Shown here in pieces: positions 1 through 10,664 of a stretch of 64,000 bases of DNA. This DNA comes from Prochlorococcus marinus str. GP2 (GTDB lineage: Bacteria; Cyanobacteriota; Cyanobacteriia; PCC-6307; Cyanobiaceae), in contig NZ_JNAH01000005.1 in NCBI RefSeq assembly GCF_000759885.1, forward strand, positions 42,242 through 106,241, read 5' to 3'. Positions within the stretch are counted from its first letter, which is position 1. Every line of letters begins with the position of its first letter. The notes beneath the pieces are model-generated. The model had not been told where the DNA came from and made no database searches. It saw only the letters and a list, made by a program, of their open reading frames with translations. The translations under genes were made by a program, and so were the position numbers.

Positions 1-639
1 TCAGGAAGAGAATCTATTACTGCAAAACTGACAGCTAACTTACTTGAGAAATCAGGAGTAGATAGAGTTCTCGCTATGGATTTACATTCTGCTCAAATAC
101 AAGGTTATTTTGATATACCTTGCGATCATATTTACGGTTCACCTGTATTAATTGATTATTTAGATACTTTAAATTTAAATGAAGTTGTAGTTGTCTCTCC
201 TGATGTAGGTGGGGTAGCGAGAGCAAGAGCATTTGCAAAATTAATGAAAGATGCTCCGTTGGCTATAATTGATAAAAGGAGATCAGCTCATAATATAGCT
301 GAGAGTTTAACAGTTATTGGTGAAGTTAAAGGTAAAACAGCTATTCTCATCGACGATATGATAGATACTGGTGGGACAATTTGTTCTGGAGCTCATCTAT
401 TAAAAAAAGAGGGAGCTAATAGGATTTTCGCATGTGCTTCACATGCTGTGTTTTCTCCTCCTTCTTATGAAAGATTAAGTACCAAGGATTTATTCGAGCA
501 AGTTATTGTTACCAACAGCATCCCAACTCTTGTTAAAAATAATTTCCCTCAATTAAAAGTCCTTTCTGTCGCAAATATGCTTGGTGAAGCTATTTGGAGA
601 ATACATGAAGAAAGTTCTGTAAGTTCAATGTTCAGGTAA
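1..639 (+). CDS. prs: Ribose-phosphate pyrophosphokinase, C-terminal part (5' end outside window)
   Basis: The reading frame is open from base 1, so the gene begins before the window; only about the last 212 residues are present. The enzyme makes PRPP from ribose 5-phosphate and ATP for purine, pyrimidine, histidine and NAD synthesis in the cytosol. The PRPP-binding loop is visible as LIDDMIDTGGT, and VVSPDVGG plus the following Arg-rich helix match the ribose-phosphate site of the family. The C-terminus looks complete. It converges on the next gene, which is on the minus strand, with a gap of about 10 bp. Confidence 0.95.
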   Translation, partial: SGRESITAKLTANLLEKSGVDRVLAMDLHSAQIQGYFDIPCDHIYGSPVLIDYLDTLNLNEVVVVSPDVGGVARARAFAKLMKDAPLAIIDKRRSAHNIAESLTVIGEVKGKTAILIDDMIDTGGTICSGAHLLKKEGANRIFACASHAVFSPPSYERLSTKDLFEQVIVTNSIPTLVKNNFPQLKVLSVANMLGEAIWRIHEESSVSSMFR

Positions 640-648
640 TCAATAAAA

Positions 649-1116
649 TTATTTCTTGCTTCCTTTTACAAGTTGCTTTAACCTTTTTTCATAATCATTT
701 TTTATATTCTTAGGAATACTTTCAGGACAAATATCAAGAGCACTTCCAACAATTTGAAATGTGCCTGCGTTATATAATTTTTTTTGGTCAAGTTTTTCAT
801 TCCCTAATTCCTTAATAGCTCCACCATGCTTACCAGTAATGACATTTGCAAAAGTAGCACTAGCAATTCCTAAACCTTTGTTAAAATCTACGTCAGCTTT
901 TGAAGCGATACAAAGGTAAGAAGCTCCCATTTGTCTATAAAGGAAAAGATCTTTTTCAGAGGCAGCGACTAATTTTTTTTCAGCTTTAATTTGATTATTT
1001 ACTGTATTAATCTCAAAAAGCGAGAAAGATATGAAAAGGCCTATACCAAGCAATTTAGAAATTCTTTTTAAATAATTAATACTCATTAAATAATAATATT
1101 TACTACAAGATAACAT
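649..1116 (-). CDS. Conserved hypothetical exported protein
   Basis: No family is recognised with confidence. The frame gives 155 residues, but an internal Met at residue 11 (start at 1086) puts a cleaner signal peptide at the N-terminus: Lys/Arg followed by a hydrophobic stretch GIGLFISFSLF. The mature part has two Cys (YLCIAS and LDICPES) and a Lys-rich tail. This looks like a small periplasmic or lumenal protein; the two Cys could form a disulfide. The start at 1086 is preferred over 1116. Confidence 0.6.
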   Translation of the reverse strand: MLSCSKYYYLMSINYLKRISKLLGIGLFISFSLFEINTVNNQIKAEKKLVAASEKDLFLYRQMGASYLCIASKADVDFNKGLGIASATFANVITGKHGGAIKELGNEKLDQKKLYNAGTFQIVGSALDICPESIPKNIKNDYEKRLKQLVKGSKK

Positions 1117-1148
1117 TTATGATTTTAATGTTTATAGCTAAATAGCAC

Positions 1149-1691
1149 TTATTTAATAATTTTTATCTCGTGGTGATTCTCTACTATTTTCAGCTTATTT
1201 TTGTTCCATGAATATATAACCCTAAATCTATAATTATCTGAATCAACTAATCTTGTATGCTCTAGTATATACCAATCTTTATAAGAGGATTCAAAAATCA
1301 TTTCGTGTTCATCCACTTGCTTAATATTTGAAATCCCCTCATTATCACTTAAATAAAAATTTTCTCTCATAAGCTGGTGCCCCTTTAAGAATGCACTCAT
1401 TTCTCCTCTCTCTTTATATTGGGGATTTTCTTCAAAGAAATTGTATTTTTTTTCTGGATACCAGGTGAATTTATAGTGTGACTCCCATTCCTTTTTATTC
1501 TCAACAGCTTCTATATTTATGTTCATACATAAATTATAAGTTTTTTGTGTTTCATCAAGAAAATATGTTCTATTAGATTTCCACAATCCTATATTTCTTG
1601 AAAACCATCTTTTTAAATTGCTATTTAAACTAATTTCTGGAGAGTTGTTTTCGCCAAAATTTAAATTTTTCTTTTGATTAATAACAACCAT
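1149..1691 (-). CDS. CpeS/CpcS-like phycobiliprotein lyase family protein
   Basis: This 180-residue protein carries the block FSRNIGLWKSNRTYFL near residue 30, similar to the start of the CpeS/CpcS lipocalin-fold lyases (aromatic, then G-W-x-S-x-R-T). The C-terminal half alternates hydrophobic and charged residues as expected for a beta barrel and ends in an EIKI motif like the family's EIR end. Known members attach bilins to phycobiliprotein Cys residues. Prochlorococcus has only remnant phycoerythrin, so the present role is unclear. The N-terminal 25 residues are extra and poorly conserved-looking. The family call is by motif only. Confidence 0.5.
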   Translation of the reverse strand: MVVINQKKNLNFGENNSPEISLNSNLKRWFSRNIGLWKSNRTYFLDETQKTYNLCMNINIEAVENKKEWESHYKFTWYPEKKYNFFEENPQYKERGEMSAFLKGHQLMRENFYLSDNEGISNIKQVDEHEMIFESSYKDWYILEHTRLVDSDNYRFRVIYSWNKNKLKIVENHHEIKIIK

Positions 1692-1797
1692 TTATAAATA
1701 AGACTCATCTATTTAATAGCTTATTTGTAGAATAAGTATAAATATCTTAAGGTGTTCATAAGGATTAACAGCTTTTCAACACTTCAGGGCAAATCAT

Positions 1798-2916
1798 TTG
1801 AATGATAAAAAAGAGTTAAAACTAATACTAGTTGCAGCTAGAAATCAACTTTCTAGTGGTGATATTAAGTCGCTCATAGCTTATTTAGAATCAGATGATT
1901 GTGAATTTGAGATATCTCTTCAGATCTCTGAGCCAACTGAACAGCCGGAATTACTTGAACTACACAGATTAGTTGCTATTCCCGCACTTATTAAAATTTC
2001 CCCAGCTCCAAAGCAGATATTTGCTGGAAGTAATATTTTCTCTCAGTTGCAGAAATGGTTACCAAGGTGGACACAGGAAGGCTTAACAAAAAATCTAGGG
2101 ATTAATTTGCAACCATCCAAAATAGATACAATAAGAACTCAAAAAGAATTTCTTTTAGAAGACGAACTTCTTGTTTTAAGACAAGAGAATGAAACATTAA
2201 CAAAAAGGATTGAATCTCAGGAAAGATTATTAAGAATGGTTGCGCATGAATTAAGAACTCCTTTAACTGCTGCTACTTTGGCTGTTCAAAGTCAAAAACT
2301 TGGACAAATAGATATTTCAAAACTACAAGAGGTAATTAAAAGACGTCTAGAAGAAATAGAACTTTTATCCCAGGATCTTTTAGAAGTGGGAACAACAAAA
2401 TGGGAAGCATTATTTAATCCTCAGAAGATTGACTTAGGTAATATTAGTGCTGAAGTAATACTTGAATTAGAAAAATTTTGGAGATTAAGGAATATTGAAA
2501 TTGATACTGATATTCCATCTGATCTGCCAAATGTCTTCGCAGATCAAAGAAGGATGAGACAAGTATTTTTAAATTTAATTGAGAATGCTATTAAATTTTC
2601 AAAAGACTCTGGATCTATAAAAATTACTATGATGCACAAGACAAATCAATGGGTAGAGATAACAATTTGTGACAAAGGTGCAGGTGTTCCTTTGAGTGAA
2701 CAAAAAAGAATTTTTCTCGACAGAGTTAGACTCCCACAGACTTCTGAAGGAACTTCAGGATTTGGAATCGGGTTATCTGTTTGTAGAAGAATAGTACAAG
2801 TTCATGGAGGAAGAATATGGGTTGTATCTGAAATTGGTGAAGGTTCTTGCTTCCATTTTACTGTTCCTGTGTGGCAAGGACAAAACAAAGAGCAACAATA
2901 CTTGACGAAAGGCTAG
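1798..2916 (+). CDS. sasA: Circadian adaptive-response sensor histidine kinase SasA
   Basis: SasA relays the KaiC clock state to the response regulator RpaA. Residues 1 to about 100 form a KaiB-like thioredoxin-fold domain ([14 protein letters not shown] onward, with [12 protein letters not shown]). A HisKA domain follows with the phosphoacceptor His at residue 150 in [13 protein letters not shown]. The HATPase domain then shows the N box ([10 protein letters not shown]), the DKGAGV box and the [13 protein letters not shown] box. Length 372 is normal. The start is TTG: an AGGG ribosome site lies 8 bases upstream, and no ATG in frame would keep the KaiB-like domain whole. No kai gene is in the window. 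Confidence 0.93.
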   Translation: MNDKKELKLILVAARNQLSSGDIKSLIAYLESDDCEFEISLQISEPTEQPELLELHRLVAIPALIKISPAPKQIFAGSNIFSQLQKWLPRWTQEGLTKNLGINLQPSKIDTIRTQKEFLLEDELLVLRQENETLTKRIESQERLLRMVAHELRTPLTAATLAVQSQKLGQIDISKLQEVIKRRLEEIELLSQDLLEVGTTKWEALFNPQKIDLGNISAEVILELEKFWRLRNIEIDTDIPSDLPNVFADQRRMRQVFLNLIENAIKFSKDSGSIKITMMHKTNQWVEITICDKGAGVPLSEQKRIFLDRVRLPQTSEGTSGFGIGLSVCRRIVQVHGGRIWVVSEIGEGSCFHFTVPVWQGQNKEQQYLTKG

Positions 2917-2957
2917 CCTTACTCTTAATTTTTAATAAGCTGATATGCTATTTACCT

Positions 2958-3030
2958 GGCCCCATCGTCTAGAGGCCTAGGACACCTCCCTTTCACGGAG
3001 GCGACAGGGGTTCGAATCCCCTTGGGGCTA
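2958..3030 (+). tRNA. tRNA-Glu (anticodon TTC)
   Basis: A 73-base cloverleaf can be drawn: acceptor stem GGCCCCA with TGGGGCT (one G-T pair at position 1), anticodon stem CCTCC/GGAGG around loop CTTTCAC with TTC at 2992-2994, and T-stem AGGGG/CCCCT around TTCGAAT. The discriminator base is A and no CCA is encoded. In cyanobacteria tRNA-Glu feeds both translation and the C5 pathway to 5-aminolevulinate. It stands alone between sasA and a minus-strand gene. Confidence 0.95.
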
Positions 3031-3046
3031 TTATTTAAAACTTAAA

Positions 3047-3583
3047 CTAATCTTTTGATAATTTTGCTTGCCTATCTACTGCAAGCAGATTCTCCGAAAG
3101 ATCCTTTTTTAGTCTTTTTTCTATCATACCTATAGGCATCCATTGACAACCTTGAACAGTAAGGTCGTATATTAATGAATTTTTTGGGGTATTTTTAATA
3201 TTTTGAATTTTCCAACTTCCTTCAAATTTTCTGAAATCTCCTTTTATTAAATTGAATTTTAAAAGGCCATGCTCCTTATCTTCAAATAGATCGATGGTTA
3301 CTTCTGCTGAAAATTTCATTCCAAGGAAATCTTGAGCACCAACTTGCTTAAGGTGGACATTATTTTTATTTTGATATATTTTTTTGCTTGATAGTAGATT
3401 TGGTATAAAGAGATTTAACCGATCATAATCTGTTAAAACATTCCACAACGAATCTAAACTAGCAGAAGTAGTTAGTTGTGCTGCAAGTCGTCTAGTTCCG
3501 TTAGAAAACTTTTCCATCGTTTGCTCAATTGTCCTGTAGTCATTGGTTTTAAAATGATCTACTGATTCTTGAGGATTATTCAT
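3047..3583 (-). CDS. SRPBCC (START-like / polyketide cyclase) family protein
   Basis: A 178-residue soluble protein of the type often annotated as cyclase/dehydrase. The block SLDSLWNVLTDYDRLNLFIPNLLSS is the family's typical start of the helix-grip fold, and the DxxxHGLLKFNLIKGDFRKFEGSW stretch fits its central beta strands. Such proteins bind hydrophobic ligands; cyanobacterial relatives are linked to pigment or lipid metabolism, but nothing in the sequence names the ligand. It shares its upstream region with petH, which is divergent. Confidence 0.75.
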   Translation of the reverse strand: MNNPQESVDHFKTNDYRTIEQTMEKFSNGTRRLAAQLTTSASLDSLWNVLTDYDRLNLFIPNLLSSKKIYQNKNNVHLKQVGAQDFLGMKFSAEVTIDLFEDKEHGLLKFNLIKGDFRKFEGSWKIQNIKNTPKNSLIYDLTVQGCQWMPIGMIEKRLKKDLSENLLAVDRQAKLSKD

Positions 3584-3740
3584 AAATGAATTTTTTAATT
3601 CGATAAAAAATTATTTCTGTGTAACTATACTGTTTAAAACAACAAATATTGAAAAATAAAAATAATTTTGTTTATTTATTCCGATCTCAAAACGTAACCA
3701 TTTTTGTAAAATCACTACAAATTAAACTACAAATTGATAA

Positions 3741-4907
<1,167 letters not shown>

Positions 4908-5017
4908 ATGTTTGATATTTAAATTAAAGTTTCACCAACTAAATACTTTTTGGTTTAGACACAATTTGTAGCTAATTTAAGAAAAAAAGAGGATTTTAAA
5001 AAAAGAATACTAAAAAT

Positions 5018-6541
5018 ATGACTTCAACTTTAAGTAATCCTCTAAGACTAGGTTTACGGCAGGAAAGAGTCATTTCTCCACAATGCTTAGTAATATTTGG
5101 TGCTAGTGGAGACCTTACTCATAGAAAATTAATACCAGCCTTATTTGAACTCTTTTTGCAAAGAAGAATTCCTAGTGAATTTGGAATAGTTGGTTGTGCT
5201 CGAAGAACTTGGTCTGATAATGAGTTTAGAGAAAAGATGAAAGTAAAGCTTTCCAATCAAATATCTGGTAAAGAAAGTGAGTGGGAACAATTTTCTAATT
5301 ATCTTTTCTATGAGCCAGTTGACTTACAACAAAGTGATCATGTCGTAAGGCTTTCTAAAAGATTAAATGAAATTGATAAAACACAAGCTACTCATGGGAA
5401 TAGAACATTTTATTTATCAGTATCTCCGAATTTCTATGCAAGTGGATGTAAAGCTCTAAAAGCAGCTGGCCTTTTAAATGATCCTAAGAAAAGTCGTTTA
5501 GTGATTGAAAAACCTTTTGGAAGAGATTATTCAAGTGCAAAGAAATTGAATAAAATCGTTCAAAGTTGTGCTGAAGAAAGTCAGATTTATAGGATTGATC
5601 ATTACTTAGGTAAAGAGACAGTTCAAAATATTCTTGTTTTGAGGTTTGCTAACACTATTTTTGAACCCATCTGGAACAGAAATTATATATCAAGTGTTCA
5701 AATTACTTCATCTGAAACAGTGGGTGTTGAAGATAGAGCAGGTTATTACGAAAGCTCTGGTGCTTTAAGGGATATGCTTCAAAATCATATGACTCAAATG
5801 CTTGCTGTTACTGCTATGGAACCTCCTGGAAAGTTTGAACCAGAAGCAATAAGAAATGAAAAAGCTAAGGTTCTTCAAGCTTCAAAACTTGCAGACGAAA
5901 ATAAACCTTGGAATTGTTGCATAAGAGGTCAATATGGAGAGGGAGGAAATATTTCAAATCGACTCAAAGGATATAGGCAGGAAGAGGGCGTTAATTGTAA
6001 TAGCACAACAGAAACTTATATTGCGGCAAAAGTTTTCGTTGATAACTGGCGTTGGCAAGGCGTTCCTTTTTATTTGAGAACTGGGAAAAGACTACCCAAA
6101 AGACTTGGAGAAATAGTCTTGACTTTTAAAGATGTTCCTGTTCATTTATTTGAATCAACAATAATAAATCCTGCCCCAAATCAACTTATCCTTAGAATTC
6201 AGCCAAATGAAGGTGCTACTTTCAAATTTGAGGTAAAATCTCCAGGGTCTGGAATGAAATCAAGACCTGTTGAGATGGAATTTTCTTATGACGAATCATT
6301 TGGAGAACCCTCAGATGAAGGCTATGTAAGATTATTAGCTGATGCAATGCTTTCTGACCCAACCCTATTTACTCGAAGTGATGAAGTAGAGGCAGCCTGG
6401 AAACTTTATACGCCATTAATAGAATTGATGGATAATTCTCCTTGGAAGTTGCCTATTTATAACTATGAATCTATGACGTGGGGACCTCCTGAGTCTGATC
6501 AATTACTTTCAAAAGATAATATTTTCTGGCGTAGACCCTAA
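5018..6541 (+). CDS. zwf: Glucose-6-phosphate 1-dehydrogenase
   Basis: First enzyme of the oxidative pentose phosphate pathway: glucose 6-phosphate + NADP+ to 6-phosphogluconolactone. Visible motifs are the NADP-binding GASGDLTHRKL near residue 30, VIEKPFGRD, and the substrate/catalytic block RIDHYLGKE. Length 507 is typical. It is followed after one base by opcA, the activator of this enzyme, and the pair is surely co-transcribed. In cyanobacteria this path runs at night, so timing by the clock output and redox control by thioredoxin are expected from family knowledge, not from the DNA. Confidence 0.97.
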   Translation: MTSTLSNPLRLGLRQERVISPQCLVIFGASGDLTHRKLIPALFELFLQRRIPSEFGIVGCARRTWSDNEFREKMKVKLSNQISGKESEWEQFSNYLFYEPVDLQQSDHVVRLSKRLNEIDKTQATHGNRTFYLSVSPNFYASGCKALKAAGLLNDPKKSRLVIEKPFGRDYSSAKKLNKIVQSCAEESQIYRIDHYLGKETVQNILVLRFANTIFEPIWNRNYISSVQITSSETVGVEDRAGYYESSGALRDMLQNHMTQMLAVTAMEPPGKFEPEAIRNEKAKVLQASKLADENKPWNCCIRGQYGEGGNISNRLKGYRQEEGVNCNSTTETYIAAKVFVDNWRWQGVPFYLRTGKRLPKRLGEIVLTFKDVPVHLFESTIINPAPNQLILRIQPNEGATFKFEVKSPGSGMKSRPVEMEFSYDESFGEPSDEGYVRLLADAMLSDPTLFTRSDEVEAAWKLYTPLIELMDNSPWKLPIYNYESMTWGPPESDQLLSKDNIFWRRP

Positions 6542-6542
6542 A

Positions 6543-7844
6543 ATGAAACCTCAACTAACACTCCAAACCCCATTAGAGCTTCCTTATCAGGAAATTTCTA
6601 ATTACCTTAATAAATTATGGATTTCAGAAGATAAAGATAATACTGGAGCTAATACATTTACATTAATGGTCTGGCAGCCTGCTTGGCTTGAACAATGTTT
6701 GGTTCAAAAAGGATTAGTAAATGGACCAATTACTGGAAATTTAAGTACAGAGATAATTGAAGTTGCAAAAAATTTTATATTAGATCAAGGACTTCCTATC
6801 AATACTTCCCTTAATAGTGAAGAATTATTGAATTTGTTGAAGGAAAATTTATCTAATAAAGACATTGAAGACTTTAGAGGACAATTTTTTGAATCATCAA
6901 TAAGTACATTGAATCCAAGAAGATTAATAACTCTAGCGCCAACGATAAATAAAAATTCAGATATCAAAACTTTTGTATCAGCTTACTGTCCATTAAGTGA
7001 TACTCCAGCTATTCAACCTATATGTGGGGATTTAGTTGTTATTAGGGGGGACTCAGCCTCAATATCCAATAAAGGATTAAAAATAATTGATGAATTATTT
7101 ATTCATGAATTACCTTCATGGTTGTGGTGGAACGGAAGCTTGGATGAATCGCCTGAAATCTTCGAATCTTTTGCTAATTATGGACTAAGGTTAATAATTG
7201 ATTCTGCTCTTGGATCGCCTAAGAGATGTTTAAAAGTTTTAGATCAATTAAATAATTCAAATAAAGCTATTAATGATTTGAATTGGGTTAGGTTAAAAAA
7301 TTGGAGAGAATCATTAGCAATGATTTTTGATCCGCCTTCGAGAAGACCAATTTTAGATCATATTACTGATATTGATATTGATATCGCAGGAGATCATATT
7401 ATTCAAGCTTTGTTTTTGATCTCATGGATTAGCGATAAACTTGGTTGGTCTTTTCTAAGAGTTGATAGGGATACAGAATCAACAAAAATAGAGTTTGAAA
7501 GAATTAATGGCGAAATAATTTCTACATCAATTAATCCCTTATCTTTAGGGAATCCAAGTATTCATTTAGGACAAGTAATTGGATTGAGGTTGATTTCAAA
7601 AATTAGTGAGGTTCAAAAAAATAATACTTGTGTAATACTTGGCTGTGAATCAGTGGAATGTATGAGACTTGAAGCAGGGGGAATGGCTAATATGGAATTA
7701 ATAGAACAAGTTGTTCCAAATTCTTTTTTTTCATCAGAGTATGATGTAAGTAAATTATTGGGAAGTAGTAGAGGTAATACTAGTCCTCTTTTTGAAAATT
7801 CTATTAAAATAGCTCTTCAAATATTTAATGGTTTTACAAACTAA
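6543..7844 (+). CDS. opcA: Glucose-6-phosphate dehydrogenase assembly/activator protein OpcA
   Basis: OpcA is a cyanobacterial/actinobacterial protein needed for full activity of glucose-6-phosphate dehydrogenase and is redox-sensitive in its known homologues. The 433-residue length, the position one base after zwf and the recognisable central block (SRRPILDHITDIDIDIAGD) support the call. Cys residues that could carry redox control are present (for example CVILGCESVECMRLE near the C-terminus). No catalytic motif is expected. The downstream cobB starts 3 bases after the stop, so the operon continues. Confidence 0.93.
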   Translation: MKPQLTLQTPLELPYQEISNYLNKLWISEDKDNTGANTFTLMVWQPAWLEQCLVQKGLVNGPITGNLSTEIIEVAKNFILDQGLPINTSLNSEELLNLLKENLSNKDIEDFRGQFFESSISTLNPRRLITLAPTINKNSDIKTFVSAYCPLSDTPAIQPICGDLVVIRGDSASISNKGLKIIDELFIHELPSWLWWNGSLDESPEIFESFANYGLRLIIDSALGSPKRCLKVLDQLNNSNKAINDLNWVRLKNWRESLAMIFDPPSRRPILDHITDIDIDIAGDHIIQALFLISWISDKLGWSFLRVDRDTESTKIEFERINGEIISTSINPLSLGNPSIHLGQVIGLRLISKISEVQKNNTCVILGCESVECMRLEAGGMANMELIEQVVPNSFFSSEYDVSKLLGSSRGNTSPLFENSIKIALQIFNGFTN

Positions 7845-7847
7845 TAA

Positions 7848-9239
7848 ATGCCTTGTGTAATATCTTCTCCTTCAACTGATAGTGGCAAAACTACATTATC
7901 GCTTTTGATATCTTGTTGGGCGTTTTCAAAAGGTATAAAGGTACAAACTTTCAAGGTTGGCCCAGATTATCTTGATCAACAACAACTTAGTTCAATTGGC
8001 CAACCTATTTGTAGGAATTTAGATATTTTTTTAAGTGGTGAGGATTGGGTTCAAGAAAGTTTTTTAAAACATTCTTTGAAATATGAATTCTCATTAATTG
8101 AAGGAGCAATGGGCCTATTTGATGGATTAGGGTCGACGACCTATTCCAGCACAGCAGATATATCTAAACTTCTCAATACCCCAGTAATTTTTATTGTTAA
8201 TGCGAGAGGTCAAGTAGCTTCTCTTTTGGCTACTGTTCGAGGTTTTAAAAATTTCGATAGTGAGTTGTTAATATCTGGAATTATATTTAATAACGTTAAT
8301 TCAGATAGACATAAAAAATTAATCAAAGAAGTGTTTAAAAATGAAGACATCGAAATTCTCGGTTTTTTACCATCTGATTCAAAAATAACTTTAAATAAAG
8401 CTAATTTAGGTTTGGTATCTCCATTGGACAATAGTAAAGAAATTGATGTTGAATATTTTGCAAATTTTGCCGAACAAAATCTTGATGTGTTTTCTCTTAT
8501 TAAATTTCTGAAATCTCCTCAAAAGAAAATATTTAATTCTGTCAGTTTTGCAGATTTTAAAATAGACAGAGGTAAACCTATTGCGATTGCAGAAGATAAA
8601 ATATTTCATTTTCAATACCCTGAAACTAGAGAGTTTTTGGCTGAAATTGGCATACCATTGATTTCATGGAGTATTTATGATGATGAAGAAATACCTAATG
8701 AGGCTTCTTCTTTAATTATTCCTGGGGGGTTCCCTGAAAAATATGCTGATCATATAAGTAACTCCATAAAAAGCTTAAATTCGTTAAGGAAATTCCGCAA
8801 AAATGGATTTATATATGCAGAGTGTGGAGGGATGATGATTTTAGGAGACTTTATAAAAGATGAAAATGGCAATAATCATAAAATGAGTGGCATCCTACCT
8901 TTTAGATCCAAAAAAAGTAAACTCTCAGTAGGTTATCGATACATTGAGGGTTTAAAAGATACTCCGATCATTAAACAAAATCAATTAATTAGAGGACATG
9001 AATTTCATTATTGGGAAATTGAAAACAATTTATCTGAACTTGATTTAAGAAAAGCTGAGTATAAGAAGAAACTGCCTTCTCCTTGGAAAATTAAATCTTG
9101 GAAAACTAAATACAAAAATGAAGGTTTTTTTGATGAAAAATTACATGCAAGTTGGATTCACTTACATATGCCAAGTTCTCGTGAAGTCGCAAAAAATTTC
9201 ATAGATGCTACCCAAATTAGCTTTTCAAAGGATTGCTAG
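7848..9239 (+). CDS. cobB: Cobyrinate a,c-diamide synthase
   Basis: Glutamine-dependent amidation of side chains a and c of cobyrinate in cobalamin synthesis (CobB/CbiA family). The N-terminal ATP-binding domain has STDSGKTTLSLLI and FKVGPDYLD; the GAMGLFDG block follows. The C-terminal class I amidotransferase-like domain has the Cys nucleophile in YAECGGMMILGD. The C-terminal HLHMPSSREVA supplies the usual histidine. At 463 residues it is full length. It follows opcA closely and converges on the next gene, with a 4-bp overlap of stop regions. Why a B12 gene rides with zwf-opcA is not evident. Confidence 0.93.
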   Translation: MPCVISSPSTDSGKTTLSLLISCWAFSKGIKVQTFKVGPDYLDQQQLSSIGQPICRNLDIFLSGEDWVQESFLKHSLKYEFSLIEGAMGLFDGLGSTTYSSTADISKLLNTPVIFIVNARGQVASLLATVRGFKNFDSELLISGIIFNNVNSDRHKKLIKEVFKNEDIEILGFLPSDSKITLNKANLGLVSPLDNSKEIDVEYFANFAEQNLDVFSLIKFLKSPQKKIFNSVSFADFKIDRGKPIAIAEDKIFHFQYPETREFLAEIGIPLISWSIYDDEEIPNEASSLIIPGGFPEKYADHISNSIKSLNSLRKFRKNGFIYAECGGMMILGDFIKDENGNNHKMSGILPFRSKKSKLSVGYRYIEGLKDTPIIKQNQLIRGHEFHYWEIENNLSELDLRKAEYKKKLPSPWKIKSWKTKYKNEGFFDEKLHASWIHLHMPSSREVAKNFIDATQISFSKDC

Positions 9240-9715
9240 TTAACTATAAAATCAAATATTTTGAGAGGAGAACCTAAAAAAAACATTCCAGGCAAAGTGA
9301 TTAATGGCCCTAAAAAACTTCCCACCATGACCTCAGTTTTTGTGTGGCCCAGGGTTTCTTTTAAAAGTAATTCTGATTGAGGGTCTAGTTTCTTTGATAG
9401 TTTATTGATTTCTGCAGCTTGAATCCCAGCTGATTTTCGAACACCACTAGCGTCATACATAACTATTAGTGCTACAGCAACTGATAATGCGAATATTGAG
9501 CTATCAAATCCTAATTCATAACCTATACCAGATGCAGCACCAGTTATTAAGGCGGAATGACTCGAAGGCATACCACCTGTCTCGAGCATAATTCCAAATC
9601 TTATCTCGCCAGTTGAAAAAAAATTGAATAAAATTTTGAAAAATTGAGCTACTAAACAGGATAATAAACTCCAGAAAAGTACTGAATTATTAAAAAAGGA
9701 AAAAAACTCAGACAT
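9236..9715 (-). CDS. Divergent PAP2-family membrane phosphatase
   Basis: A 159-residue membrane protein of the family often labelled acid phosphatase/vanadium-dependent haloperoxidase related. The signature is visible as GGMPSSHSALITGAASGIG and VMYDASGVRKSAGIQA, both typical of this compact group found in cyanobacteria and plants. Several hydrophobic helices are present. The substrate is unknown; because it lies 9 bp downstream of crtE, an isoprenoid diphosphate is a reasonable guess, but no more than that. Confidence 0.85.
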   Translation of the reverse strand: MSEFFSFFNNSVLFWSLLSCLVAQFFKILFNFFSTGEIRFGIMLETGGMPSSHSALITGAASGIGYELGFDSSIFALSVAVALIVMYDASGVRKSAGIQAAEINKLSKKLDPQSELLLKETLGHTKTEVMVGSFLGPLITLPGMFFLGSPLKIFDFIVN

Positions 9716-9724
9716 AAATTTTTA

Positions 9725-10627
9725 TTAACTGTCTCTATTTGTAATAAAGTCGGCTAAGGATATTAAATACTTTGCATCTACACCCCAAGGTTCAATTGCT
9801 TTTTTTGCTTTTTCAACTAAATCAAACGCTCTTTTCTTTGACTCCTCCATTCCAAGTAGTTTAGGGTAAGTAGTCTTGTCAGCTAAAAGATCTTTCCCTG
9901 CAGTTTTACCAAGCTTTTCACTGCTGGAAGTTAAATCAAGAATATCATCTATTATTTGGAAGGCTAAACCAATTCCCTCTGCGTATGTTGTTAGGGCTTG
10001 TAATAATTTTTCGTTAGCGCCTGCTATCATCGCGCCTGTTCTTACGCAAGCCTTTAATAAAGCTCCAGTCTTATGAAGATGAATATATTCGAGAGTTTCA
10101 AGGTCAACTTCTTTGCCTTCGCATTCCAAATCAACAACTTGTCCCCCGACTAGGCCTGGTGCACCAGCAACTAGTGATAATTCGCCTACTACATTCAATA
10201 ATCTATTTGGATCGACTCCAGGGCTTCTTAAAGAGACCATTTCAAAGGCCCTGGTTAATAAAGCATCACCTGCAAGAATAGCTATTGCATCTCCATATAC
10301 TTTATGATTTGTCGGCCTACCTCTCCTCAAGTCATCGTTATCCATAGCGGGCAGATCATCATGAATCAAGGACATTGTATGGATCATTTCTATTGCTACT
10401 GCAGTTGGAACAGCAAGAGAGGGTTCTCCACCAGCTAGTGAGCAAGATGCTAAACATAAAATTGGACGTATTCTTTTCCCTCCTGCTAAAAGGGAATATC
10501 TCATTGATTCCCTAAGTATTTCTGGATTTTCAGGACCTAGAGAGAAATCAAGTGCTTCTTCTACTAACTTTTTCGTGCTTTTAAGATATTTTTCAAAATC
10601 AGAAATACTATTTATAACTTCAGTCAT
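9725..10627 (-). CDS. crtE: Geranylgeranyl diphosphate synthase
   Basis: Polyprenyl synthase that condenses IPP units to C20 geranylgeranyl diphosphate, the precursor for carotenoids and the phytyl tail of chlorophyll. First Asp-rich motif [16 protein letters not shown] near residue 90, second QIIDDILD near residue 215, both intact; GGKRIRP is the IPP site. Length 300 is normal. The neighbours on the same strand are folD upstream (37 bp gap) and the PAP2-like phosphatase downstream, suggesting one transcript. Confidence 0.95.
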   Translation of the reverse strand: MTEVINSISDFEKYLKSTKKLVEEALDFSLGPENPEILRESMRYSLLAGGKRIRPILCLASCSLAGGEPSLAVPTAVAIEMIHTMSLIHDDLPAMDNDDLRRGRPTNHKVYGDAIAILAGDALLTRAFEMVSLRSPGVDPNRLLNVVGELSLVAGAPGLVGGQVVDLECEGKEVDLETLEYIHLHKTGALLKACVRTGAMIAGANEKLLQALTTYAEGIGLAFQIIDDILDLTSSSEKLGKTAGKDLLADKTTYPKLLGMEESKKRAFDLVEKAKKAIEPWGVDAKYLISLADFITNRDS

Positions 10628-10664
10628 TTTATCCCTTTAGTAAAAAATTTTTTCATCGTGGAGT

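Noticed and set aside
2959..3030. tRNA-Glu starting one base later (GCCCCAT acceptor)
   Set aside because: That start leaves a T-T mismatch at the seventh pair; starting at 2958 gives seven pairs with one G-T and the correct discriminator position.
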